From Candidatus Bathyarchaeota archaeon (GTDB taxonomy: Archaea; Thermoproteota; Bathyarchaeia; Bathyarchaeales; Bathycorpusculaceae), in assembly GCA_026014735.1 (NCBI GenBank), contig JAOZHT010000001.1, positions 744,001 to 808,000 on the forward strand: a stretch of DNA of 64,000 bases. The letters run 5' to 3'. The translations under genes and the position numbers were made by a program. The notes beneath the pieces were generated by a model that did no database searches, had not been told where the DNA came from, and saw only the letters and a program-made list of their open reading frames with translations. Below are positions 1 through 8,830 of this stretch, in pieces. How positions within the stretch are numbered: position 1 is the first letter of the stretch; the number at the start of each line of letters is the position of its first letter.

Positions 1-2322
1 GTAGTTCCCATTGGCATCAATGACATCGATTACCACATCGACACCTGTGAAGTTCGTCGGCAACGGTTTTTGCTGGTAGATATAGCTCATCCAATCAGTC
101 ATACTCTCATCCGATACGACTGGAACGCCATGTGGGAAGCGTGCTGCTTGCTCATCCTGTTGTGTGCCTGCGGAGATGTCGGTGACTGTGCCTTTAATTA
201 CGAGACCAGAGCCGAGGGCAACATTTGCCAATGGTGCATCCACTGTTAGGGCACTTGGGCCTCTGCCTAAAGTGTAGATTTGGTTGTCGTAGCCGTTGAA
301 GTAGTTGCAGTAGCCATCTGCGATGGCATAGCTGTAGGAGTGGAATTCACCAGTGTAAGCTGAAAGCTGCCAAAGTTCGGAGCCGTCAGTTGCATTGATT
401 GCTCTGACTGTTGCGCCTTTGTAGATGGGTGTGTTGACGGTGTGTTCGGTGGTGACAGTGTAGATGACGCCGTTTCCGATAGCATTAATCGCCATTGGAT
501 AGTTGCCTGGGACTGCAAAGCCACTGTTGGTGCTGTTGCCTTCGCCTCCGTTACCATAAGTCCACAGTAAGTCGCCGGTGAATTCGTCGTAACAATAGAC
601 TATGCCAGAGAATTCTGAGCTATAGACTTTGCCGTATGCTATGGAGCAGACGCGGTCTTCAATGCCGGGGATGCCGTAATAGTCCAGTGCTGCTTGAGAG
701 TCTGTTGGACCCCACATCTTCTTGCCAGTGTCAAGGTTGTATGCGTTCCACTGCATTGTTTCTTTGTATCCTTCCAGGAAAACGCGCCCGATGGGGTCAG
801 CCCCGCTTTGTACAACGGTGATGTTGCCAGATGGCGGTTGGATTGTGTTCTGCCATAGGATAGAACCAACAGTGCCCTTTGAGGAGTTTAGGTTAACAGC
901 GAAGTAGGTGAAAGGTGTCCAGCTAGTCATAGAGGGTAAGGTGCCATTGTAGCAAAGCATTACGTCTTCAGGCCATGCAGCAACTACTGTAGTTTGCGTC
1001 ATTGTGCTGCGCCAAGTTATAGGAATGTCGTAGTCATAGCGTGCGGGGGAGCTTGCGTTTACTGTGCCAGTGTTTGGGTTAATGTCAATTGCGGGTGTGA
1101 TGCCGAAGCCAGATCCCAGGCTCTTAAAGCCAACGCCAGTCCACATGTTAGTTGAATTCCACTGCATTAATCGCCAGTTCGGCTCGCTTGTTGTGCCTGC
1201 ATTGGTTATTACATAGCGTATTATTTCGCCGTTTGGACCCATCGCTGATGTAACTGCGTTTGGAAGCTGTGTAACATTGAATAACAATAGACCTGTGTCT
1301 GCATCATATGCCTGCGCAAAGTTGGCTGTAAAGAGAATTGCCGGTAGGACACCGTGCTGCTGGGGGTCTTGTAGGTCATAGATCAATGCGAAGGACAACG
1401 CTGGAATGTTCTTGGACCATATGAGTTTACCCGTGTGTAAATCAACGCAGTTAGTCGCGCCATAGCTAGCACCGCCAAGCATTGAGAATTCCGAATTGAT
1501 TCCCTTGGGATCAGTGTAGTAGAGTTTCCCGTTAACGATTATGGGGTTGGTGTATCGGGGGATGTATGCTGAACCATCAAAGTAGGTGTCGCCAATGATT
1601 TCAAAGTCGTCTCCGCCCACTACACCACCGTTCTGGAGGGGTTTAGTCCACATAACGTGTGACGTTAATGAGCCGACGCCGTCAGGTAGAAAACGCGAAC
1701 TGTATACTCCGAACATGTTGTTTATCTTAGGCGAGCCGTTACCAAGCCAGTTGGATGAAACTGTATACCAATAAGGATTTTCGCCGTAGATTGGTCGTGT
1801 CCAGTATTCAGATGGAAGCGGGTAACTATCTGGATAAGATGCGATTGGTTCTTCTTGGACGATGAGAAGAGTTGTTGCCCTGCTGGCTAGGTAGGTGTCA
1901 TTTACATAATCGCCACTAGTACCTGCATAATTTTGCCCTGGAAAGTTGAAGGTTAAGTTGTAGGTGCCGGTCTGCGTTGGAGTAAATGAGAAACCTTGGC
2001 TGGAGGTTGTGTCTTCGATTGTGGCAAATGTTTCAGTTGTCACTTCGCCGTTTGGCGCAGTGATTGTTAATTGATAGTCATGGAATCGGATGTCGTTTCC
2101 GATAGCTGAGCCGGTTTGCACTTTATCGAGCCACATGTAGATGTATGCTGCTTGGTTGACGCCGATTGGGTTAGGTACTGCCTGGATGTAAGCGTAGGTT
2201 GGTATTTGCCAACCTGGGGTATGTGCTGTGGTGCTTGGTAGAAGTACCATTGAGGCACCCATTGAGATTATCAGGAATGTCGCTAGAAAAATGGCGTATG
2301 TTTTGGTGTTTGAAGATTTCAT
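1..2322 (-). CDS. Secreted PQQ-like beta-propeller repeat protein (3' end cut by window edge)
   Basis: The reading frame is open from an ATG at 2322 to the left edge, giving about 774 residues without a stop, so the C-terminus lies outside. The N-terminus is a signal peptide (hydrophobic run followed by TTAHTPGWQIP). An Ig-like domain follows, then repeated blades containing motifs such as DLQTGKLIW-type segments and YCYDEFTGDLLW, as in PQQ-like/PQQ_2 propellers. It is a clear paralogue of the protein at 23226-25796: the N-terminal domain, the propeller and the later PTNFTGVDV...DANGNY stretch align. By analogy the missing part should be roughly 80 residues carrying a C-terminal membrane anchor. 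A strong AAAGGAG site lies just upstream. The role is probably at the cell surface (binding or adhesion). No enzymatic residues could be assigned, and binding of PQQ itself is not implied. Confidence 0.88.
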   Translation of the reverse strand, partial: MKSSNTKTYAIFLATFLIISMGASMVLLPSTTAHTPGWQIPTYAYIQAVPNPIGVNQAAYIYMWLDKVQTGSAIGNDIRFHDYQLTITAPNGEVTTETFATIEDTTSSQGFSFTPTQTGTYNLTFNFPGQNYAGTSGDYVNDTYLASRATTLLIVQEEPIASYPDSYPLPSEYWTRPIYGENPYWYTVSSNWLGNGSPKINNMFGVYSSRFLPDGVGSLTSHVMWTKPLQNGGVVGGDDFEIIGDTYFDGSAYIPRYTNPIIVNGKLYYTDPKGINSEFSMLGGASYGATNCVDLHTGKLIWSKNIPALSFALIYDLQDPQQHGVLPAILFTANFAQAYDADTGLLLFNVTQLPNAVTSAMGPNGEIIRYVITNAGTTSEPNWRLMQWNSTNMWTGVGFKSLGSGFGITPAIDINPNTGTVNASSPARYDYDIPITWRSTMTQTTVVAAWPEDVMLCYNGTLPSMTSWTPFTYFAVNLNSSKGTVGSILWQNTIQPPSGNITVVQSGADPIGRVFLEGYKETMQWNAYNLDTGKKMWGPTDSQAALDYYGIPGIEDRVCSIAYGKVYSSEFSGIVYCYDEFTGDLLWTYGNGGEGNSTNSGFAVPGNYPMAINAIGNGVIYTVTTEHTVNTPIYKGATVRAINATDGSELWQLSAYTGEFHSYSYAIADGYCNYFNGYDNQIYTLGRGPSALTVDAPLANVALGSGLVIKGTVTDISAGTQQDEQAARFPHGVPVVSDESMTDWMSYIYQQKPLPTNFTGVDVVIDVIDANGNY

Positions 2323-2367
2323 TTTGTTTTTTCTCCTTTAATTGTAAGCTCTTTCTTGCTTGCTTTT

Positions 2368-2380
2368 AGTATTTAACATT
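2368..2380 (-). promoter_or_regulatory. TATA-box promoter of the beta-propeller gene
   Basis: On the minus strand the sequence reads AATGTTAAATACT about 45 bases ahead of the ATG. This fits an archaeal TATA element with a short leader that then carries the AAAGGAG ribosome binding site. Confidence 0.4.
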
Positions 2381-2519
2381 TTCCTAGAATACAGTAAAAA
2401 ATCGGAAAAAGTAGTTATTAGCAGTTTGATGATAATCGTTTTTTACGAAATTTTGATTTGTAAATACGAAAGAAAAAAGCGAAGCGATTAATATAGTACC
2501 GCTCAAAATATCTCATGAG

Positions 2520-3473
2520 ATGTCATCAAGTATAGACCTAATCGACGCAGCCATCCTAAAAGAACTCCTCATCGATGGACGCCAGAGTTTCACCCAGATT
2601 GCGATTAAAAACGGCACAACGAAAGAGGTCATTGCCAATCGATACAAAAAACTAAATAAAAACGGAGTTATAGTGGGCTCAACAGTACAAACAAGCCCTG
2701 TTTGTTCTGGAAACCAATTTGTCGCTGACTTCTTTACCGTCACGAACTTTCAGAATCTAAATCAACTAATGAACCTTGCATCAAAAATCCCCAACGTAAT
2801 TGCTGCGATACCAATTAGAATAAAACGTACCATCATTGTGATCGCTGCCCTGAAGGATATGCAGCAGTTAGAGGCTGTTAGGGGGCAGCTTAAGAAATTG
2901 CCTTTGGTTGAAGATATTGATGTTAGAATCATAATGGGGGTGAGAACCATGCCGCACAACCTTTCAGTACTATCAGCCATTAAGGCACCCGAGGTTAAAT
3001 TTAGGCGTACTGCGGAAACCGATATAGACGAATTGGACACACGAATTGTAAATAAGCTTCTAGTTGACTGTAGGGTGCCGTTTTACAAGATTGCCAAAGA
3101 GTTTGGTGTTTCAACCGACACAATAACCCGGAGGTACCAGCGGCTAAAACGCAACTGGCTCATTAAGCCGATCATTCAAATTAACGCTACTAAAATTGGT
3201 TATTTTGCCTTCGCAACGTTTAATCTATCGGTTTCAGAAAAAAACATGCAGGAAGCTATCGATCTCGTAACACACATTGAGAACGTTAACTTACTTGAGA
3301 AAACAAGTGGAAAATTTGACCTCTACTTTACTTTAATGATTAAAGACATTGAACAATTCACAACTGTGCAGGAGAAAATTGTGAATCTACCGGGCTTAAC
3401 CAACCTAGAAGTGTACGTTATGAAGATGTTTGAAATTTGGCCGCCGGTTGGGGAGCTCATTTCGAACTTCTGA
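2520..3473 (+). CDS. Tandem Lrp/AsnC-type transcriptional regulator
   Basis: The 317-residue protein consists of two successive Lrp/AsnC-like units. The first has a winged HTH at about residues 4-55 (DAAILKELLIDGRQSFTQIA), followed by a ligand-binding-like alpha/beta region to about 145. The second begins near residue 168 (IDELDTRIVNKLLVDCRVPF) and again has an HTH followed by a RAM-like region. Ordinary Lrp proteins are about 150 residues with one unit, so this is a duplicated or fused form. It is divergent from the beta-propeller gene across about 200 bases, so that gene or itself may be a target (inference). The start is the ATG at 2520. No strong ribosome binding site is seen. Confidence 0.88.
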   Translation: MSSSIDLIDAAILKELLIDGRQSFTQIAIKNGTTKEVIANRYKKLNKNGVIVGSTVQTSPVCSGNQFVADFFTVTNFQNLNQLMNLASKIPNVIAAIPIRIKRTIIVIAALKDMQQLEAVRGQLKKLPLVEDIDVRIIMGVRTMPHNLSVLSAIKAPEVKFRRTAETDIDELDTRIVNKLLVDCRVPFYKIAKEFGVSTDTITRRYQRLKRNWLIKPIIQINATKIGYFAFATFNLSVSEKNMQEAIDLVTHIENVNLLEKTSGKFDLYFTLMIKDIEQFTTVQEKIVNLPGLTNLEVYVMKMFEIWPPVGELISNF

Positions 3474-3696
3474 CCTCTACTGGCTAGATGAAACACGGCC
3501 GTGTACACCATCCTTAGCGAGAGAGAATCGTTATTCTAAAAAGCTTCAATTTTGCTTGATTGCTACATCCCGACTATCTTGTACTTCGAATTGGATCCGG
3601 TGCAAAAGGGCAAGCGTTAGACTTTCCCGGAAGAAAAGGCGGCTTCTATTAAATAGTAAAATACCCTGTTTTAACTGCTATACGCAAAAGAGGTGG

Positions 3697-3773
3697 TGGC
3701 GCCGCCGAAAGGACTCGAACCTTTGACCTACTGATTAACAGTCAGTTGCACTACCGGGCTGTGCAACGGCGGC
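3697..3773 (-). tRNA. tRNA-Asn (GUU), CCA encoded
   Basis: Read on the minus strand, a full cloverleaf can be drawn: seven-pair acceptor stem GCCGCCG/CGGCGGC, D arm GCAC/GTGC, anticodon stem ACTGA/TCAGT around loop CTGTTAA (anticodon GTT), and T arm AAAGG/CCTTT with loop TTCGAGT. Discriminator G at 3700 is followed by an encoded CCA (3697-3699). No intron is seen. Confidence 0.97.
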
Positions 3774-3810
3774 AAACCATCGGTGCTTCTGCCACTTTCA
3801 CATCAAAATA

Positions 3811-3822
3811 AGTATTTAAGCT
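3811..3822 (-). promoter_or_regulatory. TATA box for tRNA-Asn
   Basis: Minus-strand GCTTAAATACTT lies about 40 bases ahead of the mature tRNA 5' end, the usual place for an archaeal tRNA promoter with a short 5' leader. Confidence 0.45.
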
Positions 3823-3848
3823 TAGTCGTTGCATCGCAGAATTATGCC

Positions 3849-5327
3849 CTATTCTACTTGCCGTACTTTGTGTTTTGCAATCGCCGAGAAGCCCTTGTAG
3901 AATTCCTTCATGATGCTCTGGTACCATTTGCCTTGGAAGGACATGTCGATGAGGCTGTCGACCCAGCGGAAATCATGTTCTGCGCATTGAATTAGCAGCT
4001 GCTTGTGGCGTTCGCCAAGTTGGGTTTTGTTAAACCAGTCTCTGGATTTAAGGTGCCCCAGCGGAACAAAGAACAGCGGCACGATGAGGCTGCGCATCTC
4101 CTTGAGGTCGTCGACCAGATCCATTGTTTGGGTAATGTCCTCCTCGGTTTCCTCGGGTAACCCCACGATGAGGGTGCATGCTGGAACCAGCTTGTTATCA
4201 TGCATCAACCCCATACCATCCACGACCACGTCATGCCAGTTGTCAGCGCTAAACGGATGCGCTTTTGCAGGCATAATTTTCTTCGCGACCTTTGCTGAGC
4301 CGGTTTCGATGCCGATTTCTGCGCCCCACCAAGCTTGCTTTTGTAGAATAATTTGGGAGATTTGATTAAAAAGCTTAGGTGCTGCTGCGACGGCGGCGAG
4401 GGAGCAGTGGCTCCAGCTTATGCTTTCAATGGGTGCCATCACGGTCTGGTGGAGTTTTAGTAGTTTCTCCGGGTTGGGTATGGTGTCTTTTGAGCCGTAT
4501 AACATGACGTCTTCGGCGTGGAGGCAGGCGCCTTTCACTCTGCCCGAGGATAGGTTAACGGTTAATTCATGCTGGATTTTCTCGATGGGGTACCATCTTA
4601 ATGGACGTAGGGTAACGTTGCAGAATTGGCAGCCTCTACAGCAGCCGCGGCCGATTTCAAGCAATCCGTTGATGGATGGCCCCACAATATCTGGGATTTC
4701 CTCAACAGTAGGCACTTCTCCAAAGTTCACTTCGTAGTGGCGGGGTAATTCCTGCCCCTCCAGCGCAGCGCGGAAAAGTTTACCGATGACGTTTTCGCCT
4801 TCGCCCTCCACAACGCAGTCTATGCCTAACTCTTTGATGGCTTTTTCTCTGTACTTAAACTGCCAGGCGCCGGGTCCGCCGACGATGATTTTTAAGCCGT
4901 TCTGTTTAGCCTGCTGTATCTCTTGGCTTGTCAGCATGGCATGGAAGTACTTGGCTAGGTAGGGTTCTTTTTTAAATAGGGCTGCCAAGGTGGTGGATGC
5001 GGGGCCCAGGCCAAAGGGATCCATGGCGTGTATGCCTAGCACTTTGGCGTCTTTGAGTTTATATTTCAGGTGGTTGGGGCTTACTGTGTCGACGTTAAAA
5101 CCCTCTTTTATTAGCTGCGCTTCGGTTTTCCGCAGTCCATAGGGCACCGTTTCGGGGTTTTCGCTGGTGACGTCAAGCGGTGGAAAAAACAGGTAACTGT
5201 AGAGCCATTCGGGGATGAAGTTTGGGGGTGCGCAGGTGCCGAAGCCGAGGAATTCGTTATGGTGGTAATTACTCATTAGGGTTCGGTCGGCGGTTAAAAT
5301 TATGTCAGCCTGCTTTTGATATTCCAT
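3849..5327 (-). CDS. B12-binding-type radical SAM protein
   Basis: The 492-residue protein has an N-terminal cobalamin-binding-like Rossmann region (about residues 60-190, with VLGIHAMDPFG and IIVGGPGAW segments and VVEGEGE). A radical SAM core begins at about residue 220 with the cluster motif C229-x3-C233-x2-C236, followed by a conserved GIETGSAKVAKKIMP segment. The motif CIVGLPEET-like (TLIVGLPEETEED) is typical of this superfamily. Members include methyltransferases and the archaeal tetraether lipid ring synthases (Grs), but the exact substrate cannot be read from this sequence. A GAGGAGG site sits seven bases before the ATG. The gene is alone, convergent with nothing and flanked by tRNA-Asn. 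Confidence 0.88.
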   Translation of the reverse strand: MEYQKQADIILTADRTLMSNYHHNEFLGFGTCAPPNFIPEWLYSYLFFPPLDVTSENPETVPYGLRKTEAQLIKEGFNVDTVSPNHLKYKLKDAKVLGIHAMDPFGLGPASTTLAALFKKEPYLAKYFHAMLTSQEIQQAKQNGLKIIVGGPGAWQFKYREKAIKELGIDCVVEGEGENVIGKLFRAALEGQELPRHYEVNFGEVPTVEEIPDIVGPSINGLLEIGRGCCRGCQFCNVTLRPLRWYPIEKIQHELTVNLSSGRVKGACLHAEDVMLYGSKDTIPNPEKLLKLHQTVMAPIESISWSHCSLAAVAAAPKLFNQISQIILQKQAWWGAEIGIETGSAKVAKKIMPAKAHPFSADNWHDVVVDGMGLMHDNKLVPACTLIVGLPEETEEDITQTMDLVDDLKEMRSLIVPLFFVPLGHLKSRDWFNKTQLGERHKQLLIQCAEHDFRWVDSLIDMSFQGKWYQSIMKEFYKGFSAIAKHKVRQVE

Positions 5328-5423
5328 AAGCTTGCCTCCTCTAACTGCACTTTTTAGAGGAAAATCTAGTCATTCAAAGAGGGATATAACTTTATTGCTT
5401 GCTCGCTATGTAACAACTTCTCT

Positions 5424-5435
5424 GCGTATAAATAG
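5424..5435 (+). promoter_or_regulatory. Possible TATA promoter of the por operon
   Basis: GCGTATAAATAG at this position resembles an archaeal TATA box on the plus strand and is the best candidate upstream of porG. It would give an unusually long leader (about 150 bases) containing a short 19-codon ORF at 5484, so the assignment is tentative. Confidence 0.3.
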
Positions 5436-5604
5436 GCAGACTTTCAGGTTTAGGGACAAGTTACCCTGAAGCTAACAGTATCTATGTCAAAGCGCAAGCT
5501 AGGAAATTTTACATTAACGGAGATGTTTTTGCGTTTTGACTAGAAAAATGTATATCAAGGGATTCGTCATTTTTACTGAGACACACTTTAGAGAAGGGAC
5601 TGCT

Positions 5605-6171
5605 TTGAACACAATGGTAGAGTTTAGATGGCACGGTAGAGGCGGTCAGGGCGCTTGGACGGCCAGTGAACTTTTGGCCAGAACTGCCCTCGACGAAGGC
5701 AAATATATTCAGTCGTTCCCCGAGTTCGGTCCTGAACGGATGGGGGCGCCTGTGACTGCGTTTACCCGAATCAGCACACAACCAATACGGTTGCACTGCG
5801 CAATCTATGACCCCGACGTTGTCGTGGTACTGGACAACACGCTTTTGAAAACGGTACCTGTAACGGCCGGATTAAACCGCGATGACGATTGTCTAATCAT
5901 AAACTCAAGTGAAGACCCCCGAGAATTAAAGGAGCACCTGCGGGTTGTGAAAGGCAAAGTATGGACTGTTCCCGCAACCGAAATTGCCCTAAAGATTCTG
6001 GGAGCACCGATAACCAACACTGCCCTGCTGGGAGCAGTTGCCAAAGCCACCGATATAGTGAGTCTCTCCGGCATCGAGAAGACACTGGGGGGTCGTTTCC
6101 GCAAGGATTTGGCAGAGAAGAACTTTGCCGTTATCCAGGAAGCATACAAGGAGGCAAAATCCAGTGAGTAA
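5605..6171 (+). CDS. porG: 2-oxoacid:ferredoxin oxidoreductase, gamma subunit
   Basis: The protein begins MVEFRWHGRGGQGAW, the hallmark of the gamma subunit of pyruvate/2-ketoisovalerate:ferredoxin oxidoreductases, and continues with the ELLARTALDEGKYIQSFPEFGPERMGAP segment of this family. It is about 185 residues, the usual length. The start is uncertain: TTG 5605, preceded by AGAAGGGA, or ATG 5614 are both plausible, while the frame extends to a TTG at 5536 without family similarity. It is the first gene of a porG-D-A-B operon and overlaps porD by eight bases. The complex oxidises a 2-oxoacid to acyl-CoA, CO2 and reduced ferredoxin in the cytoplasm. Confidence 0.94.
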   Translation: MNTMVEFRWHGRGGQGAWTASELLARTALDEGKYIQSFPEFGPERMGAPVTAFTRISTQPIRLHCAIYDPDVVVVLDNTLLKTVPVTAGLNRDDDCLIINSSEDPRELKEHLRVVKGKVWTVPATEIALKILGAPITNTALLGAVAKATDIVSLSGIEKTLGGRFRKDLAEKNFAVIQEAYKEAKSSE

Positions 6172-6448
6172 AGAGAAAGGTTGGAAGGAAATCGCGTTGG
6201 CAGGCGTCTGCCCTAAATCCAGCATCGGATTCATGACAGGCGACTGGAAAACATTCATGCCTATACGAGACCTCGAAAAATGCAGCGTCTGCTTGACCTG
6301 CGTGATGATGTGCCCCGAAGGAGCAATTCGGCATCGTCCCGAGGCGGGTAAGGTAGAGTTTGATATGACCTTCTGCAAGGGCTGCGGCATATGCGCTAAC
6401 GTCTGCCCCACGAAGGCAATAACCATGAAAATAGAGGAGGAAGAATAG
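6164..6448 (+). CDS. porD: 2-oxoacid:ferredoxin oxidoreductase, delta (ferredoxin) subunit
   Basis: The roughly 95-residue protein carries two complete [4Fe-4S] motifs, CSVCLTCVMMCP and CKGCGICANVCP, which accept electrons from the thiamine-dependent catalytic subunits. The GTG at 6164 is chosen because AAGGAGG lies ten bases upstream and the reading frame before it matches no family sequence. It overlaps the end of porG by eight bases and is followed directly by porA, so the genes are probably co-translated. Confidence 0.93.
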   Translation: MSKEKGWKEIALAGVCPKSSIGFMTGDWKTFMPIRDLEKCSVCLTCVMMCPEGAIRHRPEAGKVEFDMTFCKGCGICANVCPTKAITMKIEEEE

Positions 6449-7681
6449 TTGGCACAGCAAACTAAGCAGGAAACAATGGCTCTTAACGGCGACGAAGCAG
6501 TAGCCCATGCAGCTAAACAATGTAACGTCGATGTCGTCGCAGCCTACCCCATTACTCCCCAGACCATTATGGTTGAGAAATTCAGCGAATACGTCGCCAA
6601 CGGCGAAGTCCAAACGCAATTCGTCTGCACCGAATCCGAACACAGCGCCATGACCGCATGCATCGCTGCCGCAGCGACGGGTGTACGCACCTTCACGGCA
6701 AGCGCCTCAGCTGGGTTGGCTTTGATGAATGAAATGCTCTTTGTCGCCTCAGGCTGCCGCACACCCATTGTTATGGCGATTGCAAACCGCGCGTTATCTG
6801 CGCCGCTCAACATTCACGGCGACCAATCTGACAGCATGGCGGCACGTGACAGCGGCTGGATGCATGTTTACGTTGAGAACGCACAGGAAGCCTACGACTC
6901 CATCATTCAAGCCTTCAAGATTGCCGAGGACCTTGATGTGTCTTTGCCGATGCTTGTGGGTTTAGACGGCTTCACTTTGAGTCACTCGCTGGAAAACGTC
7001 AACGTCTTGCCGGACGATGTGGTTGCCAAATTCGTTGGAGACCGGCAACTGCCCAAGGTGTTGACCCACGAGGGGAAAACTGTGCCGTTTAAGCTTGACC
7101 CCGCCAACCCCATGACTATGGGGCCCGTTGCGTTCCAGAACTACTATTTCGAGTTCAAGCGGCAACAGGAAGAAGGCATGGCGAACGCGCTCAAGAAGAT
7201 CCGACAAGTCCACGATGAATACGCTAAGCTCAGCGGACGAAGCTACGGCAACGGGCTAGTTGACCGCTACCGCCTCGACGACGCCGAAGTCATCGTTGTC
7301 TGTGTTGGCTCAACCGCAGGCACCCTTAAAGTCATCGTGGATGAACTTCGCGGCGAAGGCATCAAAGCTGGATTGCTGCGGCTACGCACTTTCCGTCCGC
7401 TGCCTGTTGAGGAACTGCAGAATGCACTAAAGAACGCTAAAGCCATCGCCGTTATGGATAAAAGCATGAGTTTCGGTGGATTCGGAGGCGCAGTTTTCCA
7501 TGAAGTCCGCCATGTACTCTACGACACCGGCGCACGGATGCCCGTCGTTAACTTCATCTATGGCCTTGGCGGCAGAGACTACAGCACCCGTGAACTCCGC
7601 AAAGTCTTCGAGTACCTAACCACCATTGCAAAGTCAGGTAATGCCGAAACCAAAGTGCATTATCTGGGACTCAGGGAGTAA
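6449..7681 (+). CDS. porA: 2-oxoacid:ferredoxin oxidoreductase, alpha subunit
   Basis: The 410-residue protein matches the alpha subunit: N-terminal MALNGDEAVAHAAKQ and AYPITPQTIMVEKFSEY (pyrimidine-binding domain), SEHSAMTACIAAA with the conserved glutamate region, and a C-terminal domain with GSTAGTLKVIVDELR. It starts with TTG one base after the porD stop, behind GAGGAGGAAG. Subunit features suggest pyruvate as substrate, but 2-ketoisovalerate or another oxoacid cannot be excluded from sequence alone. Confidence 0.95.
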   Translation: MAQQTKQETMALNGDEAVAHAAKQCNVDVVAAYPITPQTIMVEKFSEYVANGEVQTQFVCTESEHSAMTACIAAAATGVRTFTASASAGLALMNEMLFVASGCRTPIVMAIANRALSAPLNIHGDQSDSMAARDSGWMHVYVENAQEAYDSIIQAFKIAEDLDVSLPMLVGLDGFTLSHSLENVNVLPDDVVAKFVGDRQLPKVLTHEGKTVPFKLDPANPMTMGPVAFQNYYFEFKRQQEEGMANALKKIRQVHDEYAKLSGRSYGNGLVDRYRLDDAEVIVVCVGSTAGTLKVIVDELRGEGIKAGLLRLRTFRPLPVEELQNALKNAKAIAVMDKSMSFGGFGGAVFHEVRHVLYDTGARMPVVNFIYGLGGRDYSTRELRKVFEYLTTIAKSGNAETKVHYLGLRE

Positions 7682-7695
7682 GGAGGAAAAAAACC

Positions 7696-8664
7696 ATGAC
7701 TACACAAGAATGGAAATTCACCGCAAAAGACATCGCGGCAAAACCCGACCTGTTCCTTTCTGGTCACCGGGCCTGCGCAGGCTGCGGACCTGCTTCTGCA
7801 CTGCGTCTGGTCATGAAAGCCACCCGTGGACCAACCATCGTCACTCAAGCAACCGGCTGCATGGAGGTTGTCTCCTCGATTTACCCCTACACTTCATGGG
7901 CTGTTCCCTGGCTGCACACTGCATTCGAGAACGCTGCGGCGAACGCCTCAGGCATCGCGGCGGCGCTTAAAGCCCTCGAGCAGAAGGGCCAACTCAAAGA
8001 GCATGTTGACGTCATCGCCATCGCCGGCGACGGCGGCACCTTTGACATCGGATTGCAGGCTCTCTCAGGCGCTGTGGAGCGGGGACATGACTTCCTTTTT
8101 GTACTCTACGATAACGAAGGCTACATGAACACTGGCATCCAGCGCAGCGGCGGCACCCCCACGGGCGCAGCCACCACCACAACCCCCGCGGGCAAAGTGA
8201 TACCTGGCAAACTGGAAAAGAAAAAACCCATCGCTGAAATCATGCTGGCGCACGAAATGGAATACGTTGCTACAGCCTCGCCTTACTACTGGAAGGATAT
8301 GCTGACAAAAATCCGCAAGGGCCTAGAAGTGGAGGGACCCGCGTTTGTGCATCTGTTTGCTCCTTGTCCCCGAGGCTGGAGAAGCGACCCTGCAAAAACG
8401 ATGGAGTACGCTAAGCTCGCAGTGGAGTCCTGTGTGTTTCCGCTTTGGGAAGCAGTTAACGGGAAACGGCAGCTCTCGATCCCCAGCAAAGTAATCTCTA
8501 TGGCGCCCCAGAAGAAGCGGCCTGTCAAAGATTACCTGGAGGGTCAGGGTCGGTTCCGTCACCTCTTTACCCCGCAGTTCAGCCACGTCCTGCAGGAGAT
8601 TCAGCAGGTGACTGATGAGCGCTGGGCAAAGCTGCTGCAGAAATGTGATGGATCAGTTCCCTAA
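7696..8664 (+). CDS. porB: 2-oxoacid:ferredoxin oxidoreductase, beta (thiamine pyrophosphate) subunit
   Basis: The 322-residue protein has the cysteine motif CAGCGP (about residues 27-32), TQATGCMEV, the thiamine-diphosphate motif GDGGTFDIGLQALSGA, and YDNEGYMNTGIQRSGGTP, all typical of the beta subunit. Cysteines fit a third [4Fe-4S] cluster. AGGAGG lies ahead of the ATG, 14 bases after porA. It ends the operon. Confidence 0.95.
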   Translation: MTTQEWKFTAKDIAAKPDLFLSGHRACAGCGPASALRLVMKATRGPTIVTQATGCMEVVSSIYPYTSWAVPWLHTAFENAAANASGIAAALKALEQKGQLKEHVDVIAIAGDGGTFDIGLQALSGAVERGHDFLFVLYDNEGYMNTGIQRSGGTPTGAATTTTPAGKVIPGKLEKKKPIAEIMLAHEMEYVATASPYYWKDMLTKIRKGLEVEGPAFVHLFAPCPRGWRSDPAKTMEYAKLAVESCVFPLWEAVNGKRQLSIPSKVISMAPQKKRPVKDYLEGQGRFRHLFTPQFSHVLQEIQQVTDERWAKLLQKCDGSVP

Positions 8665-8701
8665 ACCTTTCCCTTTTTTGTTTTCCCGATATATTATCGG
8701 T
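8665..8701 (+). terminator. Terminator-like T-rich tract and hairpin after porB
   Basis: Directly after the porB stop is a pyrimidine tract (CCTTTCCCTTTTTTG) followed by the hairpin CCGATA-TAT-TATCGG. Archaeal termination usually depends on T runs, so the T tract is the likelier signal. Confidence 0.4.
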
Positions 8702-8830
8702 TGGTTAGCTGCTTATCGTTACCCTACACGCTTGTTTCTACTATTTGCCCCTGTGATATCTGAGGTTTACGATTTTTTACAGTGATTATTTAACTAGGAG
8801 AAACACAGCTTTCTGATTGACCGTGATGTA

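Noticed and set aside
5484-5543. 19-codon ORF in the por leader
   Set aside because: It could be a leader peptide, but there is no ribosome binding site or regulatory logic to support it.
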